Assembly (NCBI GenBank): GCA_037903355.1
Contig: JBAJFE010000004.1
Location: 3,472,001 to 3,536,000 of the forward strand
Reading direction: 5' to 3'
Origin: Trichuris trichiura
Lineage: Eukaryota; Nematoda; Enoplea; Trichinellida; Trichuridae
Length of the DNA: 64,000 bases
Below are positions 35,701-51,482 of this stretch, piece by piece. The notes below the pieces were generated by a model that ran no database searches, was not told the DNA's origin, and worked only from the letters and a program-made list of their open reading frames with translations. Both the position numbers and the translations under genes were made by a program. Positions within the stretch are counted from its first letter, which is position 1; the number at the start of each line of letters is the position of its first letter.

Positions 35701-38700
35701 TCACTTTTTTTTAGCCATAGCACCTCAGTTATGTTTGCCGACTGCGTCTCCTTCCTCAGTGAAGTCAGCTTGAATGATTTTGAATTTTTGCTTTGCATAT
35801 TGACGCTGTTGATTGTTTAGCAGTCTGCTTGGCAATGAGTTGAGAGTAGTGGACGAGTCTGCAACCAGCGGCAAGTTGACTCAGAATACAAGCGACTCCG
35901 TAGCGTCGGACAATGAGCACGAAGCGAAGAGGTACACACCGCATCACGGGCGCCTTATTGCTTGAAAGGGTGATGCTTTGCAGGCATTTGGAAAATCAAA
36001 TACAAAGTCATATGCAAACGATACAAAAGCTGAAGGAAGAGCAGGGACGTTTGGTGGCGATGAAAAACCAACTGCTCATGTTGAACAGCGCCGCCGAACA
36101 ACAGCAAGCAGGTACTGCGTAATTCAACTCTGTCGGCTGGCCAGCGTTTTGCTCATTTGGTCTTCTCTACCTTATAAAGCGTACGTTGAAGGATTGGCGG
36201 CACCGAATTCTCGTTCCCTTAAGCAGATGGGCAACTTTCAACCAAGGTAACCGTCGTGGACAAGTCGTCTTCGCCGGGATAAAGAAGCGTTGTTTGGCTT
36301 TCAGCGCTTTTGGCGGTATGCAAGAGTCGTTGGCAAGACGTAGGCCCGTGTTTGTTTCGTCGAACAATAGTTCAGCCGGAATATCCGACGACGACGACAG
36401 CTTTGACCATGTTGAAGATCTGCAAGAGCCTGACCAAGCGGTTGTCGTTAGAAATGCCGGCCAAAAGGTCGCGCCAGCAGCCTTTGCGTCATCAGGCTAT
36501 CGCAGAAACAATGGAGCCGAAGAAGTTGGCGATCTTATGGGAATTCGCCGAGCGAAGAAGCAAAAAGACAATGTGGCGGAAGCGGTTCATCAGCACAGCT
36601 TCAAAAGCGCCGGCGATGCGGTCGGTCGAAAGGGTTCGCTGACCAACTTTGGCACGTCCACCGTGGAACAGCAGTACCAACAGCTGCAGCAGCATATCGA
36701 CTCCATAAGGGCCATTTTCAAAGAGGTTGCCCTGATTGGCGCCGCTGCGGATGAAAGCCCGCCGAATCGCCAACAATGCGACAACTCTTTGTGCTCCGGA
36801 CATCGCAACTCGATGTGTTGCTTCAATTCGCAGCAGCAGGCGGTCATGCTTGCCGTGCTTACGTGCCAACAGCAGATCCAACTTCAACAGATGGAGCTGG
36901 CGTCGCTGCGCAATTGGTGCCATTCGACTTACGGCGAAGGTAAAGATTCCTTCGTCCTTCTACTTACCACTTGTAATCATTCAGCCGTTCGCCCATCGCG
37001 ATTGGATAGGGAAGAAGTGGAAGAAGCGTTTCACGGCAGGCGCAGACCGCCTTTGTGGTCGAATGGCCATCAAAAATCTGCCGGTAAGTCTGCCGCGTGT
37101 TGGCTTTTCCAGAAGAACATTGCCAATTAGAATGCCGACTGCCTACGGGTCAAGAAGCCTATTACAACGAGGCTGTTTTCGAAAGCCCGTGCACAAGTTT
37201 TGAAGAGTCGACCAATTGCCGCAAACGGGGTAGCATAGAGGCGAATGAACGTCGAGGCTCCAAAGGTCGCAGCGGTGATCCCGCATTTCGCGAAGAGCAA
37301 GGCCGTTCAAAGGATGGGATATTCTTCTCGGATGCAAGCACGTAGGCAAATTTTTGAAATCGAGAAGGCGTCGTCAGCGATGGAAGGAATTTTTTTCCGC
37401 TTCAGCGTAGGCCAGTTTCTTTCGGCGAACGAAGAGGTAAGACAAGAGATGGCCACTCTAATGGAACTGAACAAGCAAAGACCAGAATATCTCGTGCAGC
37501 TGCTACGCCAGCTGCAAAGCTTGAGCATGGAGCAGCTGGAAACAGCGGGAAATGATAGCAAAGACGGAATGAAATCGGTTTGTGAAAGTTTGTTCTTCGC
37601 AATGTGATGTTGTCTTGTTACACGTGCTTATTGTTCAGGAGATGCGCCCTGTTGAAAGTGGCAGCCGCGACAACATTGCAAAGGTAGAGTAGAGTTTTTC
37701 GTCGACGACCGGTCGCATTTGTTTTCGGCATTCCACTTGCGCGTTAAGTGAATGCTTTGCCACAGACTTGGACAATGATAAGCTGAGGCAGACATTCGCT
37801 TGGCCCGCGGATGGAGTCGACGCAAGTCGAAAATACAATGCTTTCGGTCTTTAGCTGTAATAAGCTGTCCAACGTACCAATGCAGTCGTATTCAATTTCA
37901 GAAGAGCGCACCATTGCTTCAACCGTTGATCACCGCCAGCAGCGAAGAGCTCCGAGCTGTTACGCCACCTCAAAAATTGGTAGGTAGCCGGCGAAGTTAA
38001 AAGAAAAAACCTTCAGCGGAACAGGCTTTAAAAAATAATGATTTGCAAGTCCATGTTAATGACGCTTGGCGTGGGTAGGCGGCGTCTAATTTCAAATTTT
38101 TGAATTCACCAAAGGGGATTGGTTGTTATCTTGCGTTATGCAAATTTAGTCTGATAAGTCGGCGTCGCTTGGCGCGACAGCACTACATGCACGTTAGCGT
38201 CTAATTTCAAAATTTTGAATTCACCAAAGGGGATTGGTTATTATCTTGCGTTATGCAAATTTTGTCCGATAATTCGGCGTCGCTTGTCGCGACAGCGCTA
38301 CGTGCGCGTCCCCTAAAGTGTTTACTCCATTTTTAGCCAACAGAAAATTATCAGTCGCTTAACCTTTCGCCCCGTCGTCAATCGTTGAACGTACAAGATT
38401 TTTTACCATTGCAACAAGTCGAGGTGAGATGCTTGCGACGCTCTTATTAGACGTCATTGCATTCGACTTCAAGAAGAATGTAGTGGAGAAGACGAAACTC
38501 ATAATCGAAGATGTTGATCGAATTATGCGAACCGAATTTTCCAACTGGGAAAGCTGCTTTTTGGACGAGAACGCCTTGTTGATGCTACGATACGCTCTTT
38601 TGCTCAAATTGAAGGAATGCCTATTCAACGACGAAAGTGGTTCGCTGTTTCTTGTCAAAGTGTCCGACGAGTTGCATCCGCTACTGTACGCATTTATTGA

Positions 38701-39417
38701 TCGCAGGTTGGGCGTTAAACCTTTTTTTTTACATCGAATAAGTCCCACTTATACGCGCGCGTTTTCAGCTTCAGCGAATGCTGGCCGGAATTGCGGTCCA
38801 ATTTGGAAACTTTGCTGATACGCCAGCTGGATACAGCTTTGCGAAAGCCTTTGGACTCGAGCAGCGTGGAAGCATTGACGAAAATTGGACAAGGCGACTC
38901 GATCGGTGAACTAGTTGAGCATTGCGCTCATTTGGCTCCGGTTGAAGAAAGCCTCGCCTGTCAAAGGGACTTGTGCCTCGACGGGGACAGCGCGAAAGCT
39001 TGCGGCAACTTTTTGCCCATGAAAATCGCTTTTATCGACGACCTTCCTTCCGAAGATAGCGCTATACGGTAAATGTCTGCCTGCGGAAGTGTTCTCGCAT
39101 CTCGTAACTTTCTACCCCTCCATTATATAAGGAGCGAACAAAGCCAAGCGACTCGCGACAGTTCTACCGACGGCGCCAGCTCGTTGAACTCAATGGAAAT
39201 GGTCAATGCTGAAAACTGTTCCGACTCCGTGAGATTTATTGAAAATGACAAGCAGGAGTACAGCTCCGTCACTGTTGACTACAAGGCCGTTCATGCAAAT
39301 CGAGTCAAGTGCGTGAATACTGTAACTGTTCATGTGCCAAACGATAGGGAGCGAGTAAGAATTTCAAAAAAAATTATTAAGGATTGGCAGGTACCTAATT
39401 CGTTTTGCATAATTTAA
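29701..39417 (+). CDS. PCM1: PCM1 centriolar satellite scaffold protein
   Basis: Many-exon gene. Exons supported by frame and splice sites: 29701-29862, 30210-30311, 30377-30469, 30527-30622, 33936-33992, 34051-34143, 34197-34272, 34317-34423, 35513-35657, 35715-35763, 35821-35931, 35984-36111, 36227-36263, 36305-36939, 36985-37083, 37113-37229, 37273-37577; further exons to 39417 are open but their joins are uncertain. Matching human PCM1 blocks in order: FVERLTRIRDN, LQRLVSLYDDLKKQEDEYL, ALVKMLDQHR, LNLLREKKQHMEGLLREL, the coiled coil at 36.0 kb, a Gln-rich helix (LTCQQQIQLQQMELASLR) and EMATLMELNKQRPEYLVQLL. PCM1 scaffolds the satellites that feed centrosome and cilium assembly. It is shorter than the roughly 2,000-aa human protein. 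Intron 4 is 3.3 kb and starts with gc instead of gt. Confidence 0.85.
30623..30628 (+). other. Probable GC-AG intron donor in PCM1
   Basis: Exon 4 ends AGAAAG and the intron opens GCAAGT, the usual sequence context of the minor GC-AG class, where the surrounding donor is otherwise perfect. The reading frame stays in phase 0 to the next exon at 33936. An alternative GT four bases further in (gttgta) would break the phase. Confidence 0.6.
31265..31735. repeat. Three tandem copies of a 173-bp repeat inside a PCM1 intron
   Basis: The marker AAGGATGCTCA recurs at 31320, 31493 and 31667 (spacings 173 and 174 bp), and the whole unit is alignable, including CGTCGCGAGTACGGTCGG and TTAATCGTTAAACGAGAGAACC. 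The first two units contain CTACAGTAC - 17 nt - GTACTGTAG, a perfect 9-bp hairpin (first at 31339-31347 and 31365-31373). The third copy is mutated in the left arm and truncated. Confidence 0.9.
38082..38311. repeat. Tandem duplication, 115-bp unit, in a PCM1 intron
   Basis: Two copies beginning GCGTCTAATTTCAAA at 38082 and 38197, highly similar throughout (shared CACCAAAGGGGATTGGTT and TTATCTTGCGTTATGCAAATT, GGCGTCGCTT, GCGACAGC). They fall between the exon ending near 37987 and the one starting near 38339. Confidence 0.9.
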
Positions 39418-40937
39418 GGCCAACAGAGTGGTACGCGTAAAGCGACAGCCTTAGCCGTTGATGTGCCTTCGTCGGGAAAAGCAAACGATGGTCGCTCGTC
39501 CAATCAAGCGTTGATTATTAGTGAAAAATTAACCGCGGCACCATTTCGATCTGATTTGAGCAGTAGAAAATTGCTACTGCGCAAACTTAACTTCCTCTAC
39601 TGTAACCTTACTGGTTAATTTTTAGTTGACGCAATAGGGGGTCGCCTTTGACGTTTGAATTGCCATTTGTGATTACTTTTATGCAATGTTGGGCAACCCA
39701 ATTTTTGGTGGATGCGTTTTTTTTTTGTTCACTTTTGAAATAACTTAAAAGTTGGTTGAAAATCAGCCTGTCATTTTTCTTACTGTAACAATGAAAAAAC
39801 GTAATCGTCAAAATGGTTTAGCGACAAAGTTGTACAGACGTTGCACTACATAAATTCAACATTTCCTACAAGCTTATGCGAATCAATAAGCTGTTTCCAA
39901 GACCTTAAGGATAAAGTGTTTTCAGGTTAGCATTTTGAATTTCAAATATTTGATGCGCAGGTACTTGACTATTGAATTTCTCTTTGCAAGCTGTAAAAGA
40001 AAATTCTGCAAGTTTCCGGCGACAAAACACCGTTTTTCCCAAGGATAAGCAAAAACTGAGCGTTTGAAGCTAATTGGTTTTGCCTTCGGCGACAAAATAA
40101 TATGAATCCTATGGTTACTGTAGTTAAAAATGAAAGGAGGTACGTTTGATAAATTAGGACCCAGCGTTCATTCAAAAAAAGAATGAACTATAAACTTCCT
40201 TCAAATCAGTGTTTGCACTCTTTGGAAGCTCGTTTGAAGAAAGCTAAAAACACCAACGTGAATTTCAAAGAGCTGAGTCCAATTTTCATATTCTTATTTG
40301 CATATTTTAATTCATAGCGTAGATTGTGAGCCAACTGAAAATAATTCACAATGACAAAAAAATGATCAGCTGTCTTGCTTTCTTACATCCTTAGGTGCTA
40401 TGGATAACTTTCATTCTTCTTTCGGACAAGAAATATGCTTCACCTGAAAATCATCAGCAGAAAAACACATTAAACAGCGTCTACAATTAATTTTTTAAAT
40501 TTATGCTTCGCAAAGCTGTGCTGCACCTCCTACTCACGAGAAAGCATGCAAAAGCGCTTCCGCACTTGTGCTGTCAGTATACTGTCATTTTTTTAAATGA
40601 CGACACCCTGAATACACTTTATCAGATACTGTATTTATTTGAATTTCATCCTTCAGCATTTAAATACTTCTGTCAAACCTTTTTTTGAGCATTTCCTCAA
40701 AAGAAAACTAGCTTGCTTTTAAGTAATATTTTAGCTGGGATTTTGACGCGAACATTTGACGCGTGAATCGAAATTATATGGCATAAATAAGCATAAGATG
40801 TCCATATTACCTGACTACCCGGTCACAAACAAAACGATCGTAAGAAAGCGCACAACATGATAAATGAACATATCGGGAAAGGTATACGCGTTTGAATGAT
40901 TCGAAACTTAGCTAATGGTTAGTATATTAAACGCCTG
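39418..40937. other. Intergenic region between convergent PCM1 and OTUB1
   Basis: Both neighbouring genes end here. A few short frames, no domain. Immediately after 39417 an alternative end is possible if the last 'intron' of 28 nt were spliced, which is shorter than any other intron in the window and therefore unlikely. Confidence 0.55.
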
Positions 40938-42299
40938 TTAGGAAAAGTATAAAATATCGTAATGGCCAGGACGATATAGGAAATAAAGAATCGGCGGTTT
41001 CCCATCGGCAGTGTTGAAGTTGTGATGAGTTCCTAGCGTCGTCTGGTCCATGTATTCAATTTGCAGAGGAGTATCTGGAAGCAGAAGCATACTATGATTT
41101 CCGAACAATCAACGATAGTCATAGTTGTAATACCCAAAGCGCTTATAAGGGCAAGAATGGAGACGTGATCGCATTCGCGACCCATTGGTTGTACTTCTCG
41201 CGAGCAGTAGTCTTCCACCGAAATGCCGTTCTCAATGAAGCCTTCAAAGTCCTTCTCATTCTTACGCATGTAACCAAAAGTGATCAAACGCATGGACACC
41301 ACAGCGTAATTGGACACAAACTGATCATTGAACCTGTTCAGTAAAGTTTCCTTGTCCATTCCTTTCTTGATTTCCAACAGTATGGAACTAAAGGTTTCGA
41401 AGAATTCGTCAATTGACAAATTTTTATACCCAAACTCGTCCATTGTCGCCTTCCATTGATTTGTCACTTTAAGAATACGTTCCAGGTGAGCCTAAGCAAT
41501 TGGTCACTTAATACAAGTTAATCGTAAAGCAACAAGCGCACGGTACGTAAAAGCGCTTAGCAAAGTAGTACACAAATACTGACCGTCGAGCTTATTAAAC
41601 GGAAAACTGTGTCATCGAAATGACGCTCATTTCAAAAATTCAAATTTCAATTCGAACTTACACATCCTTACCAATACAAATTACAGTACAAAGTAAGGAC
41701 AATACTTTTCAGACACAAAAATGATCCGACTCCATGGTCAACAGCTAATGCCGACGGATTTTTCTAGTTTATGAATTTTTTCTTCCCTTTTGAGCTTGGA
41801 ATAATTCATACGATTATGAGTCGATTCGGTAACAAGTAAAAGAATATATTGCGCTCCTAACCTACTACCATTAAGACTCCCAAATAGAGGCGTGCGATTA
41901 GGCGCCAATGGATAGCAGTCAATAAAAATTAAAGAAGATAAAAGAAATGTTTCACCCAGAATTGGAGTATCAATTGATGAGGGCAAGTCGGAATAAGCTT
42001 ACTGGATTTTGCATTGAAAGTTCGCAGAGCGAAAACGCCACGGCTCTATAGAAACAGTTGCCGTCGCCGCGCACACGGCGTATGTAGGCATACTTCTTCT
42101 GAAGGTTCAAAGCATTGTTGTGGAACGAAGGGCTTTGCTGGGCATCGTATTCGGCTACTAAGCAACTAATCGGAAGCTTTTCGCCAATTAACGGCTGTTT
42201 TTCGGCAATATCCCTTTCGATTTGTTGCCTTTGCGCCATTATTTGATCATCCATTACAGACTGGTCGTCGAACAGAAGACCTTGTGGATTTTTGCTCAT
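40938..42299 (-). CDS. OTUB1: Otubain-1-type deubiquitinase
   Basis: Three exons, 42299-42003, 41491-41134 and 41074-40938, give 263 aa (human OTUB1: 271). The OTU catalytic core is visible: YIRRVRGDGNCFYRA with Asp79 and Cys82, and the C-terminal FLYRPGHYDILY with His256. Spacing from Asp to Cys to His is exactly as in human OTUB1 (88, 91, 265). Also present: PLIGEKLPISCLVAEY and LQIEYMDQ. OTUB1 removes Lys48-linked ubiquitin and, without catalysis, inhibits E2 enzymes such as UBE2N. Reading straight through the second intron gives a false C-terminus; splicing TTGG to ATACTCC restores the family tail. It starts 876 bp from the divergent DHX8 gene. OTUB2 is less likely, because the N-terminal extension follows OTUB1. 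Confidence 0.95.
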
Positions 42300-43175
42300 T
42301 TTTGAACACTTCGAGGTTTGAACGAAACAAAACGTTCGCACTGGGTTCGAGCCTATAATAAAACCAGGTAGCGGAATATTTGAAATAGCGAACGTCAAAA
42401 CTGGCCAAAACTCTCAAGAATAAACCACGCGATCATAAATAAATGAAGCAAAGGCGAACAACTGGACGAATACGCAGCCAACGCAGTACATACCGTACCT
42501 GATTTTCAGGTACATACCAATGACCCAGAATAGAAAAGCTGCAAGTTGCTTCGAATGCTTTTGTGTTTGCCCAAACATTTTTAATAGCTACAAATCTGCA
42601 TTTGCATTATGCCAAAGTTAAACTTTTTTTGTTATTTTTAAGACTTTTAAAAATCGGCTTTTTAACCGTGCATCATCGCCGTCTAGGTTCAATGATTGTT
42701 GCGAACTCAATGCAGCTTGTTTTCTCAAACTTCAATTGCTCTAAACGCATTTAAATAGAACACTTTTCGTTCTTCGCAAGCTTTCGGATAGTACCTAATA
42801 CGAGCAATGGCAAAATGCTGAAATGCACAAACACCTTGCGGAGTTCTCAGTATGCATGCTTAATTTTTAGGCATTTCGCAAAGAGTTTCACGCTCAAAAC
42901 ATTTTTGAAAATTGAATTAAAATGCGCAAAAGTTTAAATTATTAACTTAATACGAGACTAAGTAGCGTTTTCTTAAACTTTTATTTAGTTAAAGTAGTAC
43001 GAAAAATTATGCCGTTCGTTTAACCGCGATTTCGTACGATTTCAGCCAGCGTTGGGTTGTAATTTTAATTTTGATAGATATAAAGCATTGTACCATAGTA
43101 ACCTGTAAATCGATTAGACGGTAGTAGGTCCTCTTTTCTTTTGCTAGGGGGACCCAGCCGTTTTTAGACGCCCGG
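42300..43175. other. Divergent intergenic region OTUB1/DHX8
   Basis: 876 bp between two start codons pointing apart; probably holds both promoters. No clear core motif and no RNA gene recognised. Confidence 0.5.
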
Positions 43176-47489
<4,314 letters not shown>

Positions 47490-48339
47490 CTGTTCATACT
47501 GTACATTCTCTTTGGCCTGTTGTATTATATGCGAATAGTTCACTCAGACGTGCTTACCAATAAAAATTCCTTTTCATGTTCATTCCGTCCGCATTCTTAT
47601 GTTTTCTTAGCATAATGAAGTATGTCAAAACCAAAATATGTTATGTCATTTTCTTTTGTCCTATTTTATAGCTGTAATTTTTGTTTGCCAACTATTAATA
47701 TATCAGCGCGGGCAAATGACATACTACATTGCTAACCTGAAAATAGATAACATACTGTAGGCAGAAGTAGTAAAACGTCATTGCTGCTTTCGCCCATCAT
47801 GAAACGCTCCCGCCCCTTGTATTTAAGCATTTCATACAGTGAATCGACTGAATTATCCAACAGTATCGGAGAAAGTGGCAACGGAATAACAGTAGTACTT
47901 CGCCGGCGGCAACGTGACGTTGCTCAGCGGGAATCAGAGGTTGGTGCACCTGACGCGAAACTGTGCGAGTTTAACAGCAAGAGTGGAAAACAAACGTTTC
48001 GTAAAAGCACTGCGGTTGTCCATTCTTGTTTTGCCATGATGCCAATATTGGAGAACGCTATCCGTATAACCAGGTAACAGCTTCTTTTAAAAACAAAATC
48101 GCGAACGCTCGAGCAGCTTAAAGAGCACCCGTTACGGCTTTTGGACCGGTCAAAACCCAATATGAAGATGACGCGCAATCTTATCTACCTATCTATCATA
48201 AAAGTCCTACTGTATGATTTAAAAGCCACTCGTGACAACTCCAAAAATGAGCTCTATCGAATACCTTTTACGCTAGCTGAGAGCATACGCGCAATAAAAG
48301 CAATAACGACGTGATTTTTATGATTTTTTTCATATGAGC
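47490..48339. other. Intergenic stretch after DHX8
   Basis: 3' flank of DHX8, then sequence with no recognised gene up to the edge of the Penelope-like element. A short open frame near 47.8-48.08 kb has no domain. Confidence 0.55.
47559..47564 (+). promoter_or_regulatory. Poly(A) signal of DHX8
   Basis: AATAAA 70 nt after the stop codon, followed by a T-rich tract. Confidence 0.65.
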
Positions 48340-48386
48340 TTTTTGTTTTGTAAATGTAACTTCTTGGTACGGGACCGTATAGTTTC

Positions 48387-50362
48387 ATGCTGAGTTTCTT
48401 TTACGAAAATTTTGTCCCGTTGATATTAACAAATTGCACATCGCAAAAACAGATACTAAAAAGAAAATTTGATAACCTTCAAGTCAGGCTCTCGAGAACA
48501 ACTAGCAACCCATGCAGGAATAATCCACGAAGAGTCACTAAGCCAGAACTAAACACAGTAATAAATCTTAGCTCCGCTCCTCTAAGCGAAAGTGAAATGA
48601 CTAAAAGGACTGAACTTTGTACCGACTCCTAAACAACCCACCCTTTCTTGACATCATTACCTCAGTCGAAGAAACCCTATCTTCGGTCGACCCACAGAAA
48701 GCAGTACAGATTAAGCGAAATTTGTCCACGTTAATCCTAGATCATCTGCTTAAATCAACTTAAAAGGCAACCTAATAGAATTATAACTAAGGCAGACAAA
48801 GGCAACAAAATTGATCTACTTGACAGAACCACCTACAATCACAAAATGACAACCATCTTGAACACCAACAGTTATAAGCCCCTGCCCAACGACCCTACAG
48901 AAGCGTCTAGGAAAAATCTCCGCTCCATTGTCATTACATACGGCACAGAAACCAGAGAACCAGAAATGATCAGAATAGCAACGCACCTCAAATACGCATC
49001 GAATTATAGACCCCCTAAAGCTCTACGGTCTTCCAAAGGTGCACAAATTAGAGGTCCCAATAAGACCAATAGTTTCCACAATTAACAGCACCACAAGTGA
49101 ACTTAGTAAGTACTTAAAAAAGATCATCAAACCACTAACTGGCAATGAATCGTCCTTCGTGAAAAATAGTAAAAGCTTCGTAAATGAAATACGAAACTAC
49201 CATCTAGAACCGGACGAGATTTTAGTCAGTTACGACGTGTAAGATCTATTCCCGAGCATTCCAATCTCACTGTCGAAACCTTATACAATCTCCTCAATAC
49301 AGATACAACTCTGTCCAGCAGAACTAATTTAAACCCCTTCCACATTGTCAAGCTAGTGTCGTTCTGCATGCAAGATGGCAATTACTTCATGTTTGACAAT
49401 AAGTTCTACAAGCAATCTAACAGGGTTCCTATGGGCAGTTCACTATCTCCTGTCCTGGCGGAAATATTCATGGAAAGTTTTGAAAAGGAAATGTCCGAAA
49501 CTGTAGACAGAGAAATTGCTCCACGACTATACAAAAGATATGTCGATGATATCTTCGTCATTATAAAAGATGGGAAAGAGGAGCAATTTCTGCAGTTTCT
49601 TAACAGCATCCGGCCGAATCAAATAGTCTTTACAATGGAAAAAGAGACGAATAAAACCCTTCCCTTCCTGGACGCCCTGATTATTCGCACAGATCAGGGA
49701 CTCGAAACCAGAGTATACAGAAAGCCGACACACACCGAACAATACCTCGATTTCTCATCACATCACCCACGATCGGTAATGCGTGGTATCTTCTCTGGCA
49801 TGATCAATAGAGCGGTCAATTTATGCGAACCTGATTTTATCCAATCAGAATTTAACTATATTAGAAAGATTTTTTACAAAAACAACTATCCAAAATCTTT
49901 CATCAACCAAGTGTTCAAAGACAAGCTCCACAACCGGGAATCACATCAACCAAACATCCTGCCCGACACACGGTTGGTTATCCCCTATGTGGCAGGATTA
50001 GGAGAAAAGATTATCCGGCTAGGAAAACAGTTAGGATTCCAAGTCTTTTTCAAAAGCTTCCCCAACCTCAGGACCATTCTCCGGAAGGACAAAACCAAAA
50101 TCCCAAAAGCAAAAAAACAGGACTGGTCTACGCAATCAAATGCCCTTGTTCCGGAGTGTACATCGGGGAAACCGGAAACACCTTAGAACATAGATTCAAC
50201 GAACATATGAAAGGCCTTACCACCTATAAAAACGCAAAAAACATTCTCAACAACGACAACAACCCTACAAGACGACGTGGAAGGAAAGTCGTGAACCCAA
50301 AAACTACCATGGACAAAGCGATACAGGCCTCCGCGGTCGTGGAACACGCCGCACGATGCAAC
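48387..50362 (+). pseudogene. Penelope-like RT and GIY-YIG endonuclease, broken frames
   Basis: Pieces in order: NTVINLSSAPLSESE (conserved N-terminal block, 48.56 kb); LYGLPKVHK and RPIVSTIN (49.02-49.09 kb); SYDV, then an in-frame TAA, then DLFPSIP (49.24 kb); RVPMGSSLSPVLAEIFM and the catalytic YVDDIF (49.43-49.56 kb); and KPTHTEQYLDF (49.73 kb). The endonuclease GLVYAIKCPCSGVYIGETGN (50.13-50.19 kb) has the GIY...YIG signature, but sits in another frame after a slip in an A-run near 50.12 kb. At least four frameshifts or stops separate the pieces, so no functional protein is expected. Confidence 0.9.
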
Positions 50363-50959
50363 TAGACTCTCCATCCAAAAGTCTTATGCTACGAAAGCAA
50401 TTTGCGCCTACGGAAAATCAAGGAAACTCTATACATCAGGCACAATGAGACGTACAATAGAGACCAAGGAGCAGAAATAAACGAATTTTGGGCAAACATT
50501 GTCACCCGCTCTAAATGCTGCTCACTTGACTAAACACAAAAAGGAAACAAAGAACTACGGATCAAAACCAACCAAATGGAGAAGTACCTTAAAATGAAAT
50601 TTCTGAAGAACAACACATATCCACAACAAGAAAAATTGCTAGCTGACAGACAGAAGATGAGGACACAATGAAATCGACTTTAAAACATTTGACTTTAAAC
50701 AGTTAAAACATCCCCGCGCAACACCCGTTACATCATTTTAACACCGTGAATTTTCGTTACGGCATTGCTTTGGCTTCTTTTGTACGGATTTTTATATTGT
50801 AACCCGCTCGAAATGTTGCTCGCTCAATTAAATTTGATTCACCCGCTCGAACTGCTGACGGACAAAGAGAAGAACTACAAGGCCCACTTTAAAACACTGG
50901 CCTTTAAACAGCTACAGACGTTGCACGTTACTAGTACACTTTAGTCATACGTCAATCCT

Positions 50960-51010
50960 TAGACCGCTGATGACGGGTCAAGTTCGGACCCGAAAGCTAC
51001 GGACATTTTA
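50960..51010 (+). ncRNA. Hammerhead ribozyme motif with intact CUGAUGA core
   Basis: CTGATGA (50967-50973), stem II CGGGTC/GACCCG (50974-50979 with 50987-50992, 7-nt loop), then GAAA (50992-50995). The three landmarks are in the right order and spacing for a type I hammerhead. Stem III (GCTAC-GGAC) is weaker than in the sister copies, where it is the palindrome GCTCCGGAG. Position directly after the Penelope-like coding region fits known hammerheads in such elements. Activity untested. Confidence 0.65.
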
Positions 51011-51129
51011 TTAAGAAAAGTTTATTAATAAAAGTTTATTCAACGGGACACAGAAAATCCGTACAAAAGAAGCCAAAATGAAATTATTTGGTCCCGTACG
51101 AAGACATTATATCTTCAAATACGTCATTG

Positions 51130-51200
51130 TTTTATATTAACACCGCTGAAGACGGGTCTCGTTTGACCCGAAAGCTCCGGAGTAATAAAAATATTATCAA
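51130..51200 (+). ncRNA. Hammerhead-ribozyme-like motif, core-mutated
   Basis: CTGAAGA (51146-51152), stem II CGGGTC/GACCCG (51153-51158 with 51165-51170), GAAA (51170-51173), then AGCTCCGGAGTA. Stem I can form between TTTTATATTA before the core and TAATAAAAATA after it. The only core change is U to A in CUGAUGA. Confidence 0.55.
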
Positions 51201-51482
51201 CGCGACAAACTTTCCGTAAAAAAAACTCGACACGAGCTTGTTTTTCATGAAAAAAATCAGCTGCTTATTATCAACTATAACCTGAATAGTTCGATCGGCA
51301 GAACAAACTTTAACACCAAGGTTTGTTGACGCTGACTTAACATTTAGACTGAAGCTAATACGATTTCCCCACTTTGCCGTAAGGTTCGTTGTAAATTCAA
51401 TTTCTCCGCGGTAAAGAAATTTACAAGCGGACAATTTTCGAAAATGATATACATCATTCACGTAGCAGACTTGGAAATGAAC

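Larger units (their letters stand above)
48340..51230 (+). mobile_element. Penelope-like retroelement, decayed
   Basis: The coding block (48.4-50.4 kb) has a Penelope-type reverse transcriptase followed by a GIY-YIG endonuclease; the two together define canonical Penelope-like elements. The left edge begins near TGTAAATGTAACTTCTTGGTACGGGACC (48351). A near-complement of GGTACGGGACC lies at about 51.09 kb in inverted orientation, and GGCTTCTTTTGTACGGATTTT occurs at 50.77 kb and, inverted, at about 51.06 kb. Two hammerhead-like units follow the coding region. Related terminal sequence also makes up the palindrome at 23.5 kb. Exact ends and target-site duplication were not defined. Confidence 0.85.

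Noticed and set aside
36310..37349. Alternative frames overlapping PCM1 exons on both strands (up to 155 codons)
   Set aside because: Shadows of the GC-richer PCM1 coding exons; only one frame joins to the neighbouring exons and matches PCM1.
41033..41133. OTUB1 C-terminus reading SEIIVCFCFQILLCK
   Set aside because: This is translated intron. Splicing at 41134/41074 gives the conserved LQIEYMDQ and RPGHYDILY tail with the catalytic His.
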